Under the pieces are notes generated by a model, which worked only from the letters and a program-made list of their open reading frames with translations, had not been told where the DNA came from and did not search any database. Below are positions 1 to 8,120 of a stretch of DNA of 24,403 nt, piece after piece. Numbering within the stretch: the stretch's first letter is position 1; each line of letters opens with the position of its first letter. The stretch lies in the NCBI GenBank assembly GCA_035293945.1, contig DATGLV010000021.1:1-24403 (forward strand), written 5' to 3'. The DNA comes from VAZQ01 sp035293945. GTDB taxonomy: Bacteria > Pseudomonadota > Alphaproteobacteria > Rhizobiales > Xanthobacteraceae. A program made the position numbers and the translations under genes.

Positions 1-37
1 AGTTCTGCAGGTTGCGTTTCCGCGCTACACTCTGTCG

Positions 38-111
38 GCATCGGGGACCTCATCGAATCCGGCCAAAGTCGTTCTCGCAAAACAACTTTCGCTGATTCGG
101 AGCCCCGATGC
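38..111. repeat. Long nested imperfect hairpin downstream of the GMC dehydrogenase gene
   Basis: Three tiers of self-complementarity are visible. The outer stem pairs 38-46 (GCATCGGGG) with 103-111 (CCCCGATGC). The middle stem pairs 54-59 (CGAATC) with 94-99 (GATTCG). The inner stem pairs 61-63 with 91-93 (one G-T pair), 65-69 (AAAGT) with 85-89 (ACTTT), and 71-73 with 81-83, closing on a 7-nt loop. That is about 26 base pairs in 74 nt, starting 26 nt after the dehydrogenase stop codon. There is no T-tract, so it is not a classical Rho-independent terminator, and I could not fit a tRNA cloverleaf to either strand. It could be an mRNA 3'-end stabiliser, a REP-like element or a small structured RNA. 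The rest of 1-136 shows no supportable gene. Confidence 0.5.
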
Positions 112-136
112 GCCAATTACATGTGAGATATCCGGG

Positions 137-1906
137 TTAGATCAGCGGGCCCGGGCGCTTGAGATACTGGGTCGTGATGGCATTCGCCGACCAATAGGCG
201 AGCGCGCCGACAAAGCCGGTCGGATTATAGCTCTGGTTTTGCGGGAATACCGAAGCTCCCATCACGAACAGATTGTCGGCGTCCCAGGACTGCAGATAGC
301 GATTGACAACGCTCGAAGCGGGATCGGCGCCCATCATCGTGCCGCCGGTATTGTGGGTGGATTGATAGGGCACAACGTTGTAGTTGCCGCGCCGTGCGGA
401 CGGTGCGCTCATCACGGTGGGATTCATCGCCTTGGCGATGCGCCCGATCACGCCGGCCATGTATTCGGCGAGCTTGTAATCATTCTCGTGGAAATTGAAG
501 CTCATGCGGATGAGGGGGCGGCCGAGCACATCCTTATAGGTCGGATCGAGATCAAGAAAATTCTCGCGGTGCGCATAGCTGCAGCCGGACGCGTTGACGC
601 CGAACGCGTGGTTGTACCACTTGGCGGTCGCCTGCTTCCATTGCTTGCCCCAGCGCGGCGTGCCGGGCGGCACGGGCCTGAAATTGATCGGACGCCCGTT
701 GGTCACCGACGCCTGGATGTAGGCGCCGCCGAAGAAGCCAAGGCCGGAATGGTCGAAATTATCGCCGTTGAAGTCGTCGATGACGGTGCCGTGCGCGCCC
801 GCCGCCATGAATGGGTTGATCTCTTTATCCTCGAAGAACACCTGCACGTTGGTGCCGGTCACCTGATAGCAGTAGTTCTTCCCGACCACGCCCTTGCCGG
901 TCTTGTAGTCATAGGGCTCACCGATGCCAGAAAGTAGCATCAACAAGTTGTTGTTGAACACATAGGATCCCAGCACCACGAGACCCGCTGGTTGCTCGTA
1001 TTCTTCGCCATTGCGCGTGTCCACATAGCGCACGGCTTTCACCTTGCGGGCCTGCTTGTCGTAAACGAGCTCCTTCACATAAGAGTGGTCACGCAGCTCG
1101 AACTTGGGGTCGGCCAGCAGCGCCGGGTGGAGGCAGACATTGGGCGACGCCTTGGCGTTCGCCTCGCACCCGAACCGCTCGCAATGGCCGCAATACTCGC
1201 AGGCACCGATCGTGAGGCCTTCGGGGTTGATGTAGACGTTGCTCGAATTGGCGGCGGGCGCCGGGAACGGATGATAGCCGAGGTCGTGGCAAGCCGCTTC
1301 CATGATCTCGCCCGCCATCGGCTGCAACAGCGGCTTGTTGGGATATTCGTTCTGCCGCGGCCCTTCGAAGAAATTGCCGCCGTCGATCTTCTGGCCGCGC
1401 AGATTGCCCGCCTTGCCGGAAATGCCGCAGAGCTTCTCGAATTTGTCGTAGTAAGGCTCGAGCTCGTCATAGCTCACCGGATAGTCGGCGATCGTCATCT
1501 CGTCCGGGATCGCGTTCTTGCCGTAGCGCGCAAGGATGTTGCTGCGCGGCGCATGATCATAAGGCAAGAGCCGCCAGGTATTGCCGTTCCAGTGCGAGCC
1601 GGCGCCGCCCAGATTGTTGCCGGGAAGGAACGAGCCGAGGCGCCGGATCGGCAGCGCCGTCTCGGTCGGCGAATGCCGCAGCGAGACGGTTTCCATCTGG
1701 GCATCCTGGAACAGCTCGTGGCGGTTCGCATATTTGAGCTCGTCGCGCACGGAGGGTAGCGTGAAATCTTCGCGGGGCGTTCGCTTGGCGCCGCGCTCCA
1801 AGCCCACCACATTGAGCCCGGCCTTGGTCAATTCGCGGGCCAGAATGCTGCCGGTCCAGCCGACGCCGATCACGACCGCATCGACCTCTTTGAGCACGGT
1901 TGCCAT
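137..1906 (-). CDS. GMC-family FAD-dependent dehydrogenase (gluconate 2-dehydrogenase alpha-like)
   Basis: This 589-residue protein is a glucose-methanol-choline family flavoprotein, probably the catalytic subunit of a periplasmic sugar, sugar-acid or polyol dehydrogenase. The N-terminal dinucleotide-binding motif G-V-G-W-T-G (residues 14-19) binds FAD. The C-terminal GMC domain carries a His-Asn active-site pair near H518 and N561. A cysteine cluster at C236, C239, C242 and C247 (C-x2-C-x2-C-x4-C) resembles the iron-sulfur cysteine region of FAD-dependent glucose/fructose dehydrogenase catalytic subunits. There is no signal peptide of its own; in this family the subunit is exported by hitchhiking on the Tat signal of the small subunit, which is encoded directly upstream. 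A GGGAGAG ribosome site precedes the ATG. The gene ends the operon, and no cytochrome c subunit gene follows in the window. The substrate cannot be told from sequence. Confidence 0.88.
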   Translation of the reverse strand: MATVLKEVDAVVIGVGWTGSILARELTKAGLNVVGLERGAKRTPREDFTLPSVRDELKYANRHELFQDAQMETVSLRHSPTETALPIRRLGSFLPGNNLGGAGSHWNGNTWRLLPYDHAPRSNILARYGKNAIPDEMTIADYPVSYDELEPYYDKFEKLCGISGKAGNLRGQKIDGGNFFEGPRQNEYPNKPLLQPMAGEIMEAACHDLGYHPFPAPAANSSNVYINPEGLTIGACEYCGHCERFGCEANAKASPNVCLHPALLADPKFELRDHSYVKELVYDKQARKVKAVRYVDTRNGEEYEQPAGLVVLGSYVFNNNLLMLLSGIGEPYDYKTGKGVVGKNYCYQVTGTNVQVFFEDKEINPFMAAGAHGTVIDDFNGDNFDHSGLGFFGGAYIQASVTNGRPINFRPVPPGTPRWGKQWKQATAKWYNHAFGVNASGCSYAHRENFLDLDPTYKDVLGRPLIRMSFNFHENDYKLAEYMAGVIGRIAKAMNPTVMSAPSARRGNYNVVPYQSTHNTGGTMMGADPASSVVNRYLQSWDADNLFVMGASVFPQNQSYNPTGFVGALAYWSANAITTQYLKRPGPLI

Positions 1907-1957
1907 TTCATCTCTCCCGGATCGTTTGTTGTTGTGGCCGCCCTTCTCGCGCCCGCG

Positions 1958-2686
1958 CTACGAGAAGTCCGCGATCGAGCGCGGCGGCTTGTCGTATTTC
2001 TTGCCGCGATAGCTGAGGAATTCCTCCCGGTAGGTGGCCGGCAGGCCCGGATAGCCGATCATCTTCCAGGCCGCCTTGTCGCGGTTGCCGCCGTAGATCG
2101 GGTCGGCAAAGAAACCTTCCATGCTGATCAGCAACAGCGCCTCAAAAAATTCTTTGCTCGAAAGCCCGGAGAATTCCGCCTTCCCGGTTTCCATCGCTTG
2201 CAGGGCGGCGACACGCTGTGCCTCGGCGAGCCGATCGAAGTCCTTGCCGTAGGTCTTGCGTGTCCACGTATTGGCGGCGGCAATACCGGCGCGGAAGAAT
2301 TCACGGGGATTGAGCGGAAGCTGATAGCCGAGCTCCGGCTTGCCTTTGGGAAACGGGCCTTCGCGATAGAGCCGCGCGCCGTTGCCGTAGGCTCCCGCGA
2401 GCTGTCGGTCGATGAAAGCCGCTACCCCACAGTCGCTGCCCGAAGGCGAGAGCTCGTCCGCCGGGATCAGGGTATCGGCTGCCGCTACCACAAAGGCGTG
2501 CTCGGTCGGCGTCAAGGTCAATAACGGCTCGGGCTCGTTTGCGGCCGGCGCGGCGCTCTGCGCGTTGGCGCTCTGCGTGTCGGCGAGCCCCGCCGCGACC
2601 GCGGTGCCGGCACCAATGAGAAAGCCGCGCCGCGGGATCGGAGCTTCGGCGGCGGTTGCTGATTTGTTGTTTCTCTTCTCGCTCAT
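1958..2686 (-). CDS. Gluconate 2-dehydrogenase subunit 3 family protein, Tat-exported
   Basis: This protein of about 242 residues belongs to the small (gamma) subunit family of membrane-associated sugar dehydrogenases. Its N-terminus has a twin-arginine motif, P-R-R-G-F-L at residues 18-23, followed by an Ala/Gly-rich hydrophobic stretch. That fits Tat export of a folded flavoprotein complex. The rest resembles the family in its TLTPTEHAFVVAAADTLIPAD segment and the acidic/aromatic C-terminal region. I chose the ATG at 2686 because a GGAGG site lies 7 nt upstream; an in-frame ATG at 2716 would add 10 residues but lacks this spacing. The GMC catalytic subunit follows after 51 nt and the binding-protein gene precedes by 55 nt, so the three genes are probably co-transcribed. 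Its inferred role is chaperone and export partner for the catalytic subunit. Confidence 0.82.
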   Translation of the reverse strand: MSEKRNNKSATAAEAPIPRRGFLIGAGTAVAAGLADTQSANAQSAAPAANEPEPLLTLTPTEHAFVVAAADTLIPADELSPSGSDCGVAAFIDRQLAGAYGNGARLYREGPFPKGKPELGYQLPLNPREFFRAGIAAANTWTRKTYGKDFDRLAEAQRVAALQAMETGKAEFSGLSSKEFFEALLLISMEGFFADPIYGGNRDKAAWKMIGYPGLPATYREEFLSYRGKKYDKPPRSIADFS

Positions 2687-2741
2687 GGCGAAGCCTCCGT
2701 TTGAGGTCGAAAACATGTCCGAGAGTTCAACCGCTCGTGCT

Positions 2742-3512
2742 TCAGCCCGGGCTCAACCCCTTTGCCTTGAGCACCGCGACGGCGGCCGGCGAGGTCATAA
2801 ACTTGATAAAAACCGCGGCTGCGGCGGATTGCTTGCTGTCGGTCGCGACCGCTGCCGGATAGGTCGTGTAAAGCTGAAGCTCCGGCGGCAACGGTCCGAC
2901 CAACTCGGCGCCGATGCTCGCGTAGGGAAGGATTTCGCTGATCTGGGTGATGCCGAGCTCGGCCTCGCCGTTGGCAACCGCCTTGGCGGCCGGATTGCTG
3001 GTGGGCTGCGGCTTGAGCTTTGCTTTCACCTGATCGGCGATGCCGAGGCGGTCGAACAGGCTCTTGATGTATGGCGCGGTTGCACCCGCCTCCACAAAAG
3101 CGATCGACTTCGCGTCAAGCAGTGCATGCTTGAACGCCTCGCTGGTCGAGATGTCGGGCTTGGGCGCGCCCTTGTGGGCGGCGACGCCGGCGCCGGCACG
3201 GGCGACATCAGTGCGGCCATTGGGGCTGAGCTTGCCTTCTTTCACGAGATCGTCGGTGGTGGCGGTGGTCAGGATAGCTGCGTCAACCGGCTCTCCCTTC
3301 TCGATCGAGGCCTTGAGCTCGGCGGCGGCCCCGAAGGTTATGCTGAGCTTGTTCTCGCTCGCCTTCTCGAACTGGGGCGTGAGCTCTTCCATCGTCGACT
3401 TGAGCGCATTGGAGATCATAACCTTGAGCTCCGCCGCCCCGGCGGCGCGGGGGCCGGACAATGCGAGCGTGACGACGCCCGCCGCAAGCGCGATTGACGA
3501 GACCGTCCGCAT
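2742..3512 (-). CDS. ModA-like periplasmic substrate-binding protein
   Basis: This 256-residue protein looks like an extracellular solute-binding protein of the molybdate-binding (ModA/type 2) fold. A Sec signal peptide spans about residues 1-26, with a hydrophobic core and an Ala-Gly-Ala cleavage site. The mature chain begins with the typical A-E-L-K-V-M-I-S-N-A-L opening and continues with F-G-A-A-A-E-L and a G-E-A-E-L-G-I-T-Q segment, both usual in this family. GGGAGGAA precedes the ATG. No ABC permease or ATPase gene accompanies it. It instead heads an operon with a Tat-exported sugar dehydrogenase, so it may be an orphan binding protein serving that enzyme or pathway. Molybdate as ligand is not established: many stand-alone members of this family bind other or unknown ligands. 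The 72-nt gap from tpiA leaves open whether transcription reads through from tpiA. Confidence 0.75.
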   Translation of the reverse strand: MRTVSSIALAAGVVTLALSGPRAAGAAELKVMISNALKSTMEELTPQFEKASENKLSITFGAAAELKASIEKGEPVDAAILTTATTDDLVKEGKLSPNGRTDVARAGAGVAAHKGAPKPDISTSEAFKHALLDAKSIAFVEAGATAPYIKSLFDRLGIADQVKAKLKPQPTSNPAAKAVANGEAELGITQISEILPYASIGAELVGPLPPELQLYTTYPAAVATDSKQSAAAAVFIKFMTSPAAVAVLKAKGLSPG

Positions 3513-3584
3513 GGCTTCCTCCCAAGGCTCGCGCGTGGGTGATTTTGATGCTTTTATCGGCGAGGGTCGAGCCTCAGCCGAAGC

Positions 3585-4334
3585 TTAGCGGTAAACGGCC
3601 GCGATGGCGAGGAACTCTTCGGCCTTCAGGCTCGCGCCGCCGACCAGCGCCCCGTCGACGTTGGCGACCCGCAGCAGCTCGCCCGCATTGGCGGGCTTGA
3701 CCGAGCCGCCGTAGAGAATGCGGATTGCGGCTGCGGCGCCTGCGTAGCGCGCGGCAAGCTCGCCGCGGACAAAGCCGTGCACTTCTGCCACGTCACCGAC
3801 CGAGGGGGTCAGGCCCGTGCCGATCGCCCACACTGGTTCATACGCGATCGCGATGGTGTCGGGTGTTGCGCCATCGGGCAAGGAGCCGGCGAGCTGGGAG
3901 CCTACGACCGCGATCGTGTTGCCCGCCTCGCGCTCGGCGCGGGTCTCGCCGACGCATACAATGGCCGAGAGTCCTGCCCGCCAAGCGGCGAGCGCCTTGG
4001 CGCGAACGTCAGCATCGCGCTCGTGATGCAGGCTGCGGCGCTCCGAGTGCCCGACGATGACGGCGCTCGCGCCCGCATCCTTGAGCATCTCCGCCGATAT
4101 ATCACCGGTGAAAGCACCGCCGGCCTCGGCATGGCAATCCTGACCGCCGACCGCGATACCGGTACCGCGTGCCAGCACCGCGAAATCAGCGATCAAGGTT
4201 GCGGGCGGGCAGACGAGGATGTCGGTCTTGAGCAGCAGGTCGCGGCTTCCGGCGATAATCTTGAGAAGCTCGCCGCCCGACTTCTGCAAGCCGTTCATCT
4301 TCCAATTTCCGGCAATGAGAGGGCGCGACGCCAT
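3585..4334 (-). CDS. tpiA: Triose-phosphate isomerase
   Basis: The enzyme interconverts dihydroxyacetone phosphate and glyceraldehyde 3-phosphate in glycolysis and gluconeogenesis, in the cytoplasm. The 249-residue length is normal for the family. Catalytic residues are in place: N10 and K12 in the A-G-N-W-K-M-N opening, H96 in V-G-H-S-E-R-R, and E166 in A-Y-E-P-V-W-A-I-G-T-G. The phosphate-binding Y-G-G-S-V loop is present near the C-terminus. The ATG at 4334 is preceded by a modest AGGTGG site. The gene is divergent from ppiD, an arrangement I recall from Bradyrhizobium and Rhodopseudomonas-type genomes. The sugar-dehydrogenase operon follows in the same direction 72 nt downstream. Confidence 0.97.
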   Translation of the reverse strand: MASRPLIAGNWKMNGLQKSGGELLKIIAGSRDLLLKTDILVCPPATLIADFAVLARGTGIAVGGQDCHAEAGGAFTGDISAEMLKDAGASAVIVGHSERRSLHHERDADVRAKALAAWRAGLSAIVCVGETRAEREAGNTIAVVGSQLAGSLPDGATPDTIAIAYEPVWAIGTGLTPSVGDVAEVHGFVRGELAARYAGAAAAIRILYGGSVKPANAGELLRVANVDGALVGGASLKAEEFLAIAAVYR

Positions 4335-4361
4335 GCTGGTCCACCTGTCTGGATCGCGTAG

Positions 4362-4390
4362 CGGTTAGCAGAGCCACCTTACGCCGCCAA
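4362..4390 (-). promoter_or_regulatory. Candidate sigma-70-type promoter for tpiA
   Basis: On the minus strand a TTGGCG hexamer (4385-4390) and a TAACCG hexamer (4362-4367) are separated by 17 nt, about 30 nt before the tpiA ATG. The match is moderate; this is a reading of spacing and hexamers only. Confidence 0.3.
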
Positions 4391-4549
4391 GATAGCGAGT
4401 GCCCCAAGCCCGAAGCCCGTGCTGGGCGGGCGGGCTGCAAGATCTGACGAGCCTCCGGAATGGGACAGCGGCGCGCCAGGCGGTCGCGGCAGGCCGATAA
4501 CGTCAATTCTTCTGTCTCAGCAGGAAGGGGGTGCGGCAGGCCGCATCAG

Positions 4550-4578
4550 TTGCGGTTGTGCTTGGGCATCCTTATTAT
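4550..4578 (+). promoter_or_regulatory. Candidate promoter for the ppiD-trpE operon
   Basis: TTGCGG (4550-4555) and TATTAT (4573-4578) are separated by exactly 17 nt, placing a start site near 4585 and leaving a leader of about 58 nt before the ppiD ATG. The same TTGCGG/17-nt arrangement appears before lexA and gltA in this window. Confidence 0.42.
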
Positions 4579-4642
4579 GGTGAGGCCTTTGACCCGCATG
4601 CCGCGATCGCAAAGGCCTTCACGCGCAAAACGGCAGGGTTTG

Positions 4643-6577
4643 ATGCTTCGGGGTCTGAGAAAAGCCTCTTCGAATTGGGTCGGCAAGACCATCATGGCGG
4701 CTGTGGTCGCCTTCCTGATCGGCAGCTTCGCGATCTGGGGCATTGGCGACATCTTTCGCGGATTTGGTCTTTCCACCGCCGCCAAGGTGGGCGGCACCGA
4801 GATCGGCGTCGAGCAGTTCCGCCAGATCTACAACGACCGGCTGCAAGAGATCGGCCGCCAGCTGGGTCGGCCCATCACCCCGGATCAGGCCCGCGCCCTT
4901 GGCTTCGATCGCCAGATCCTTGCGCAGCTGACGGCTGAGATCGCGCTGGACGAGGAGGCGCGCGCGCTCCGCCTCAATCTCTCCGACGCCGAGATCGCCC
5001 GCCGGATCACCTCGCAGCCGGCCTTTCAGTCGCCGACCGGCGGATTTGATGCCGATCGGTTTCGCGAGGCCATTCGCGAGGCCGGCTACACCGAGCAGCG
5101 CTTTGTCGCCGAGCAGCGGAGCGACGCAGTACGCGCGCAACTCTCCGGTACCGTCATGGGGGGACCGGTGGTCCCGCAGGCCGCTGTCGACCTGATGAAC
5201 CGCTATGAAAACGAGCAGCGCACGGTCGAATACGTCCTCCTCGATCACGCCCAAGCCGGCGATGTCCCGGCCCCGACCGCGGAGGAGCTCGCCAAGTATT
5301 TTGATGACCGCAAGATCCTCTTCCGCGCTCCGGAATACCGCAAGCTCGAGGTGCTGGCGCTGATCCCGAGCGAACAGGCCAACTGGATCGAAGTCGCCGA
5401 CGCCGACGTCAAGAAATATTACGATGAGCACCGGGAGAGCTTCGGCACGCCGGAACGGCGCGAGCTGCAGCAGATCACCTACCCGAGCATGGATGCGGCA
5501 AAGGCTGATGCGGCTCGCATCAGCCAGGGCACGAGCTTCGCCGATATCGCCAAGGAGCGCGGCGTCTCCGACAAGGACCTCAACCTTGGAACGCTTCCCA
5601 AGCGCGCCATGATCGACCAGACGGTGGCGGATGCCGCCTTTGCGCTCAAGGAGGGGGAAACGAGCGCTCCGGTGCAGGGACGCTTCGGCGTCGCGCTGGT
5701 CCATGTGGTCAAGATCGAGCCGGAGCAGATCAAGTCGCTCGCCGAGGTCGCGCCGGATATCAAGAAGATGATCGCGACCGAGAAAGCCAAATCGCAGATT
5801 CTCTCGATGTACGACAAGATCGAGGACGTGCGCTCGGAAGGACATACGCTCGCCGAGGCGGCCGCGACGCTGAAACTGGCCGCCAGCAACGTTGAGGTCG
5901 ATCGCTCGGGCCGCGATGCCAAGGGGGCGCCGGTGATCAACTCGCCTTACGCGCAGCAGCTTCTCGCAGCCGCATTCACGACCGATGTCGGGCTCGACGT
6001 CGATCCGCTGAAAGTCCAGGACGGCTATGTCTGGTTCGAGGTGGAGGGTATCACGCCCTCGCGCGACCGTACCTTGGACGAGGTGCGGCCCAAGGTCGAG
6101 GCGAGCTGGCGCGAGGACGAGATCGCCAAACGTCTGAAAGACAAGGCCACGCAAATCCTCGACAAGGTCAGGGCGGGGTCGACGCTTGCCGATGTGGCCG
6201 CGGCCGACGGCCTGAAGGTCGAAACTTTGACCGGCGTCAAGCGCGGTGCCGCCGCAGCGCCGTTTTCTTCGGCGGCCTCAGACCTTATCTTCACCACCGC
6301 AAAGGATGGTGTCGCGAGCGCCGAGGCCGAGACTGCGGGCGATCAGATCGTGTTCAAGGTCACCGATGTCGTGGTGCCTAAGACCGACATGAATTCGCCC
6401 GAGGCCAAGACGATCTCGCAGAATCTCAATCGCTCGATGGCTAACGACGTGTTCGCCCAATACGTCACCAAAGTGCAGAGCGATATCGGCGTTAAGATCA
6501 ACCGCAATGTCATAAGCCAGGTCGTCAGCGGCGGCAGCGGAACCTCAGGCGACGACAACAACGACGCCAATTTCTGA
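4643..6577 (+). CDS. ppiD: PpiD/SurA-type periplasmic peptidylprolyl isomerase
   Basis: This 644-residue inner-membrane-anchored folding factor faces the periplasm and assists outer-membrane and secreted proteins. A short basic N-terminus (M-L-R-G-L-R-K) is followed by one transmembrane helix at about residues 17-38. Next come a SurA-like N-terminal chaperone domain with the I-Y-N-D-R-L-Q-E-I segment, and a parvulin-type rotamase domain at about 270-365 that includes F-A-D-I-A-K-E and G-T-L-P-K-R. The C-terminal part is low in landmarks, and the parvulin domain may be weakly active or inactive, as in other PpiD proteins. I chose the ATG at 4643 because the membrane anchor starts right there and an AGGG site precedes it. 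Upstream in-frame starts add about 60 Arg-rich residues unlike the family. trpE begins 11 nt after the stop, so the two are probably co-transcribed. Confidence 0.9.
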   Translation: MLRGLRKASSNWVGKTIMAAVVAFLIGSFAIWGIGDIFRGFGLSTAAKVGGTEIGVEQFRQIYNDRLQEIGRQLGRPITPDQARALGFDRQILAQLTAEIALDEEARALRLNLSDAEIARRITSQPAFQSPTGGFDADRFREAIREAGYTEQRFVAEQRSDAVRAQLSGTVMGGPVVPQAAVDLMNRYENEQRTVEYVLLDHAQAGDVPAPTAEELAKYFDDRKILFRAPEYRKLEVLALIPSEQANWIEVADADVKKYYDEHRESFGTPERRELQQITYPSMDAAKADAARISQGTSFADIAKERGVSDKDLNLGTLPKRAMIDQTVADAAFALKEGETSAPVQGRFGVALVHVVKIEPEQIKSLAEVAPDIKKMIATEKAKSQILSMYDKIEDVRSEGHTLAEAAATLKLAASNVEVDRSGRDAKGAPVINSPYAQQLLAAAFTTDVGLDVDPLKVQDGYVWFEVEGITPSRDRTLDEVRPKVEASWREDEIAKRLKDKATQILDKVRAGSTLADVAAADGLKVETLTGVKRGAAAAPFSSAASDLIFTTAKDGVASAEAETAGDQIVFKVTDVVVPKTDMNSPEAKTISQNLNRSMANDVFAQYVTKVQSDIGVKINRNVISQVVSGGSGTSGDDNNDANF

Positions 6578-6588
6578 GCCTTAGTTCG

Positions 6589-8106
6589 ATGCAGATCGAG
6601 CCGCAGCCGAGCGCGTTCGCGAAATGCTACGCGCGCGGCGTCGCGCAGGTTGTTTGGACGACGCTCGTTGCCGATCTCGAAACTCCGGTTTCGGCCTTCC
6701 TCAAGATCGCGGCCGGACGGCCCATGAGCTTTCTTCTGGAATCGGTCGAAGGCGGCGCAGTGCGCGGCCGCTATTCGATCATCGGTCTTGAGCCTGATCT
6801 CGTCTGGCGCACGATCGATGGCCGGGCCGAGATCAATACCGCTGCACGCGACCGGTCCGGCCGCTTCGTGCCCTGCAACGAGGCGCCGCTTGCGAGCCTG
6901 CGCGACCTGATCACGGAAAGCCGGATCGAGCTGCCCGATGCGCTGCCGCCCATGGCGGCCGGCATTTTCGGCTATCTCGGCTACGATATGGTGCGCTTGA
7001 TGGAGGAATTGCCGCCGCCCAATCCCGATCCGATCGGGATAGCGGATGCGATCCTGATACGACCGACGATCGTCCTGGTGTTCGACGCGACCGCCGATAC
7101 GATCACGGTCGTCACGCCGGTGCGGCCGGAGAAAGGTGTTTCCGCCGCAGCGGCGCTCGCCCGCGCCGGCGAGCGGCTCTCGGCGATCATGGATGCGCTC
7201 GACGCCCCGCTCGATCATGCTGCGGTCAACGGCAAAGCCGGCCCGCTCGCGGTTCTGCCGCGCTCCAACACCACGCCGTCCGAATACGAAGGCATGGTGC
7301 GTGCCGCCAAGGAATACATCGCGGCCGGCGACGTGTTCCAAGTCGTGTTGGCGCAGCGCTTCGAAGCTCCCTTCGAGCTGCCCCCGTTTGCGCTTTACCG
7401 GGCGCTGCGCCGGGTCAATCCATCTCCCTATCTTTATTTCCTCGATTTCGGCGAGTTTGCGCTGGCGGGCTCGAGCCCGGAAATTCTGGTCAAGGTAGGG
7501 GGTGGCACCGTGACCATTCGTCCCATTGCCGGAACGCGGCCCCGAGGCCAAAGCCCGCACGAGGACAAGGCGCTCGAGGCCGAGCTCTTGGCGGATCCCA
7601 AGGAGCGGGCCGAGCACCTGATGCTGCTCGATCTAGGACGGAACGATGTCGGCCGCGTCGCCGAGATCGGCAGCGTTAAGGTCACCGATCAGTTCTTCGT
7701 CGAGCGCTACAGCCAGGTGATGCACATCGTCTCGAATGTGGAAGGCGCCTTGGGTGCCCAGCACGATGCGCTCGACGCGCTCGCCGCAGGCTTCCCGGCC
7801 GGCACGGTCTCCGGCGCCCCCAAGGTGCGAGCGATGGAGATCATCGATGAGCTCGAGAAGGAGAAGCGCGGGATCTATGCGGGCTGCGTCGGCTACTTCT
7901 CGGCGGGCGGCGAGATGGATACCTGCATCGTGCTGCGCACGGCGCTGGTGAAGGACGGCACCATGTATGTGCAGGCCGGCGCCGGGATCGTGGCCGATTC
8001 CGATCCGAAATCCGAGCAGCAGGAATGCATCAACAAGGCGCGCGCCCTGTTCCGCGCCGCCGAGGAAGCCAAGCGTTTCGCCAGCGCGGCGCGGCGCGGG
8101 CAATAG
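6589..8106 (+). CDS. trpE: Anthranilate synthase component I
   Basis: TrpE converts chorismate to anthranilate using ammonia from TrpG, the first committed step of tryptophan synthesis. The 505-residue length is standard for a stand-alone TrpE. The L-L-E-S feedback motif for tryptophan binding lies at about residues 49-52. The chorismate-binding domain shows I-A-G-T-R-P-R-G, G-R-N-D-V-G-R near 350 and G-T-V-S-G-A-P-K-V-R-A at about 405. Many rhizobia carry a fused trpEG with its own attenuated leader. Here trpE is separate, starts 11 nt after ppiD, and has no room for a leader peptide of its own. The ATG at 6589 lacks a strong ribosome site, which suggests translational coupling to ppiD. The cupin gene follows after 14 nt. 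Confidence 0.97.
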   Translation: MQIEPQPSAFAKCYARGVAQVVWTTLVADLETPVSAFLKIAAGRPMSFLLESVEGGAVRGRYSIIGLEPDLVWRTIDGRAEINTAARDRSGRFVPCNEAPLASLRDLITESRIELPDALPPMAAGIFGYLGYDMVRLMEELPPPNPDPIGIADAILIRPTIVLVFDATADTITVVTPVRPEKGVSAAAALARAGERLSAIMDALDAPLDHAAVNGKAGPLAVLPRSNTTPSEYEGMVRAAKEYIAAGDVFQVVLAQRFEAPFELPPFALYRALRRVNPSPYLYFLDFGEFALAGSSPEILVKVGGGTVTIRPIAGTRPRGQSPHEDKALEAELLADPKERAEHLMLLDLGRNDVGRVAEIGSVKVTDQFFVERYSQVMHIVSNVEGALGAQHDALDALAAGFPAGTVSGAPKVRAMEIIDELEKEKRGIYAGCVGYFSAGGEMDTCIVLRTALVKDGTMYVQAGAGIVADSDPKSEQQECINKARALFRAAEEAKRFASAARRGQ

Positions 8107-8120
8107 ACGAGGCCGCCGCC

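Larger units (their letters stand above)
4335..4642. other. Divergent intergenic region between tpiA and ppiD
   Basis: This 308-nt gap separates two divergently transcribed genes. It holds one candidate promoter on each strand and a G/C-rich stretch around 4400-4450. Reading frames open here are upstream extensions of ppiD or shadows and show no start with a convincing ribosome site before 4643. I see no RNA gene, tryptophan leader peptide or repeat in it. Confidence 0.6.

Noticed and set aside
38..111. tRNA gene, because the hairpin spans 74 nt
   Set aside because: No D-arm, anticodon arm or T-arm with TTC loop can be placed on either strand; the stems are nested, not cloverleaf.
4619..6154. 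A 511-codon minus-strand frame opposite ppiD, and similar long frames opposite trpE (6343-7617) and glnS (14945-16372)
   Set aside because: Codon-bias shadows: compositions are Arg/Leu/Asp-rich and no family motif is seen, while the sense strands encode complete known proteins.
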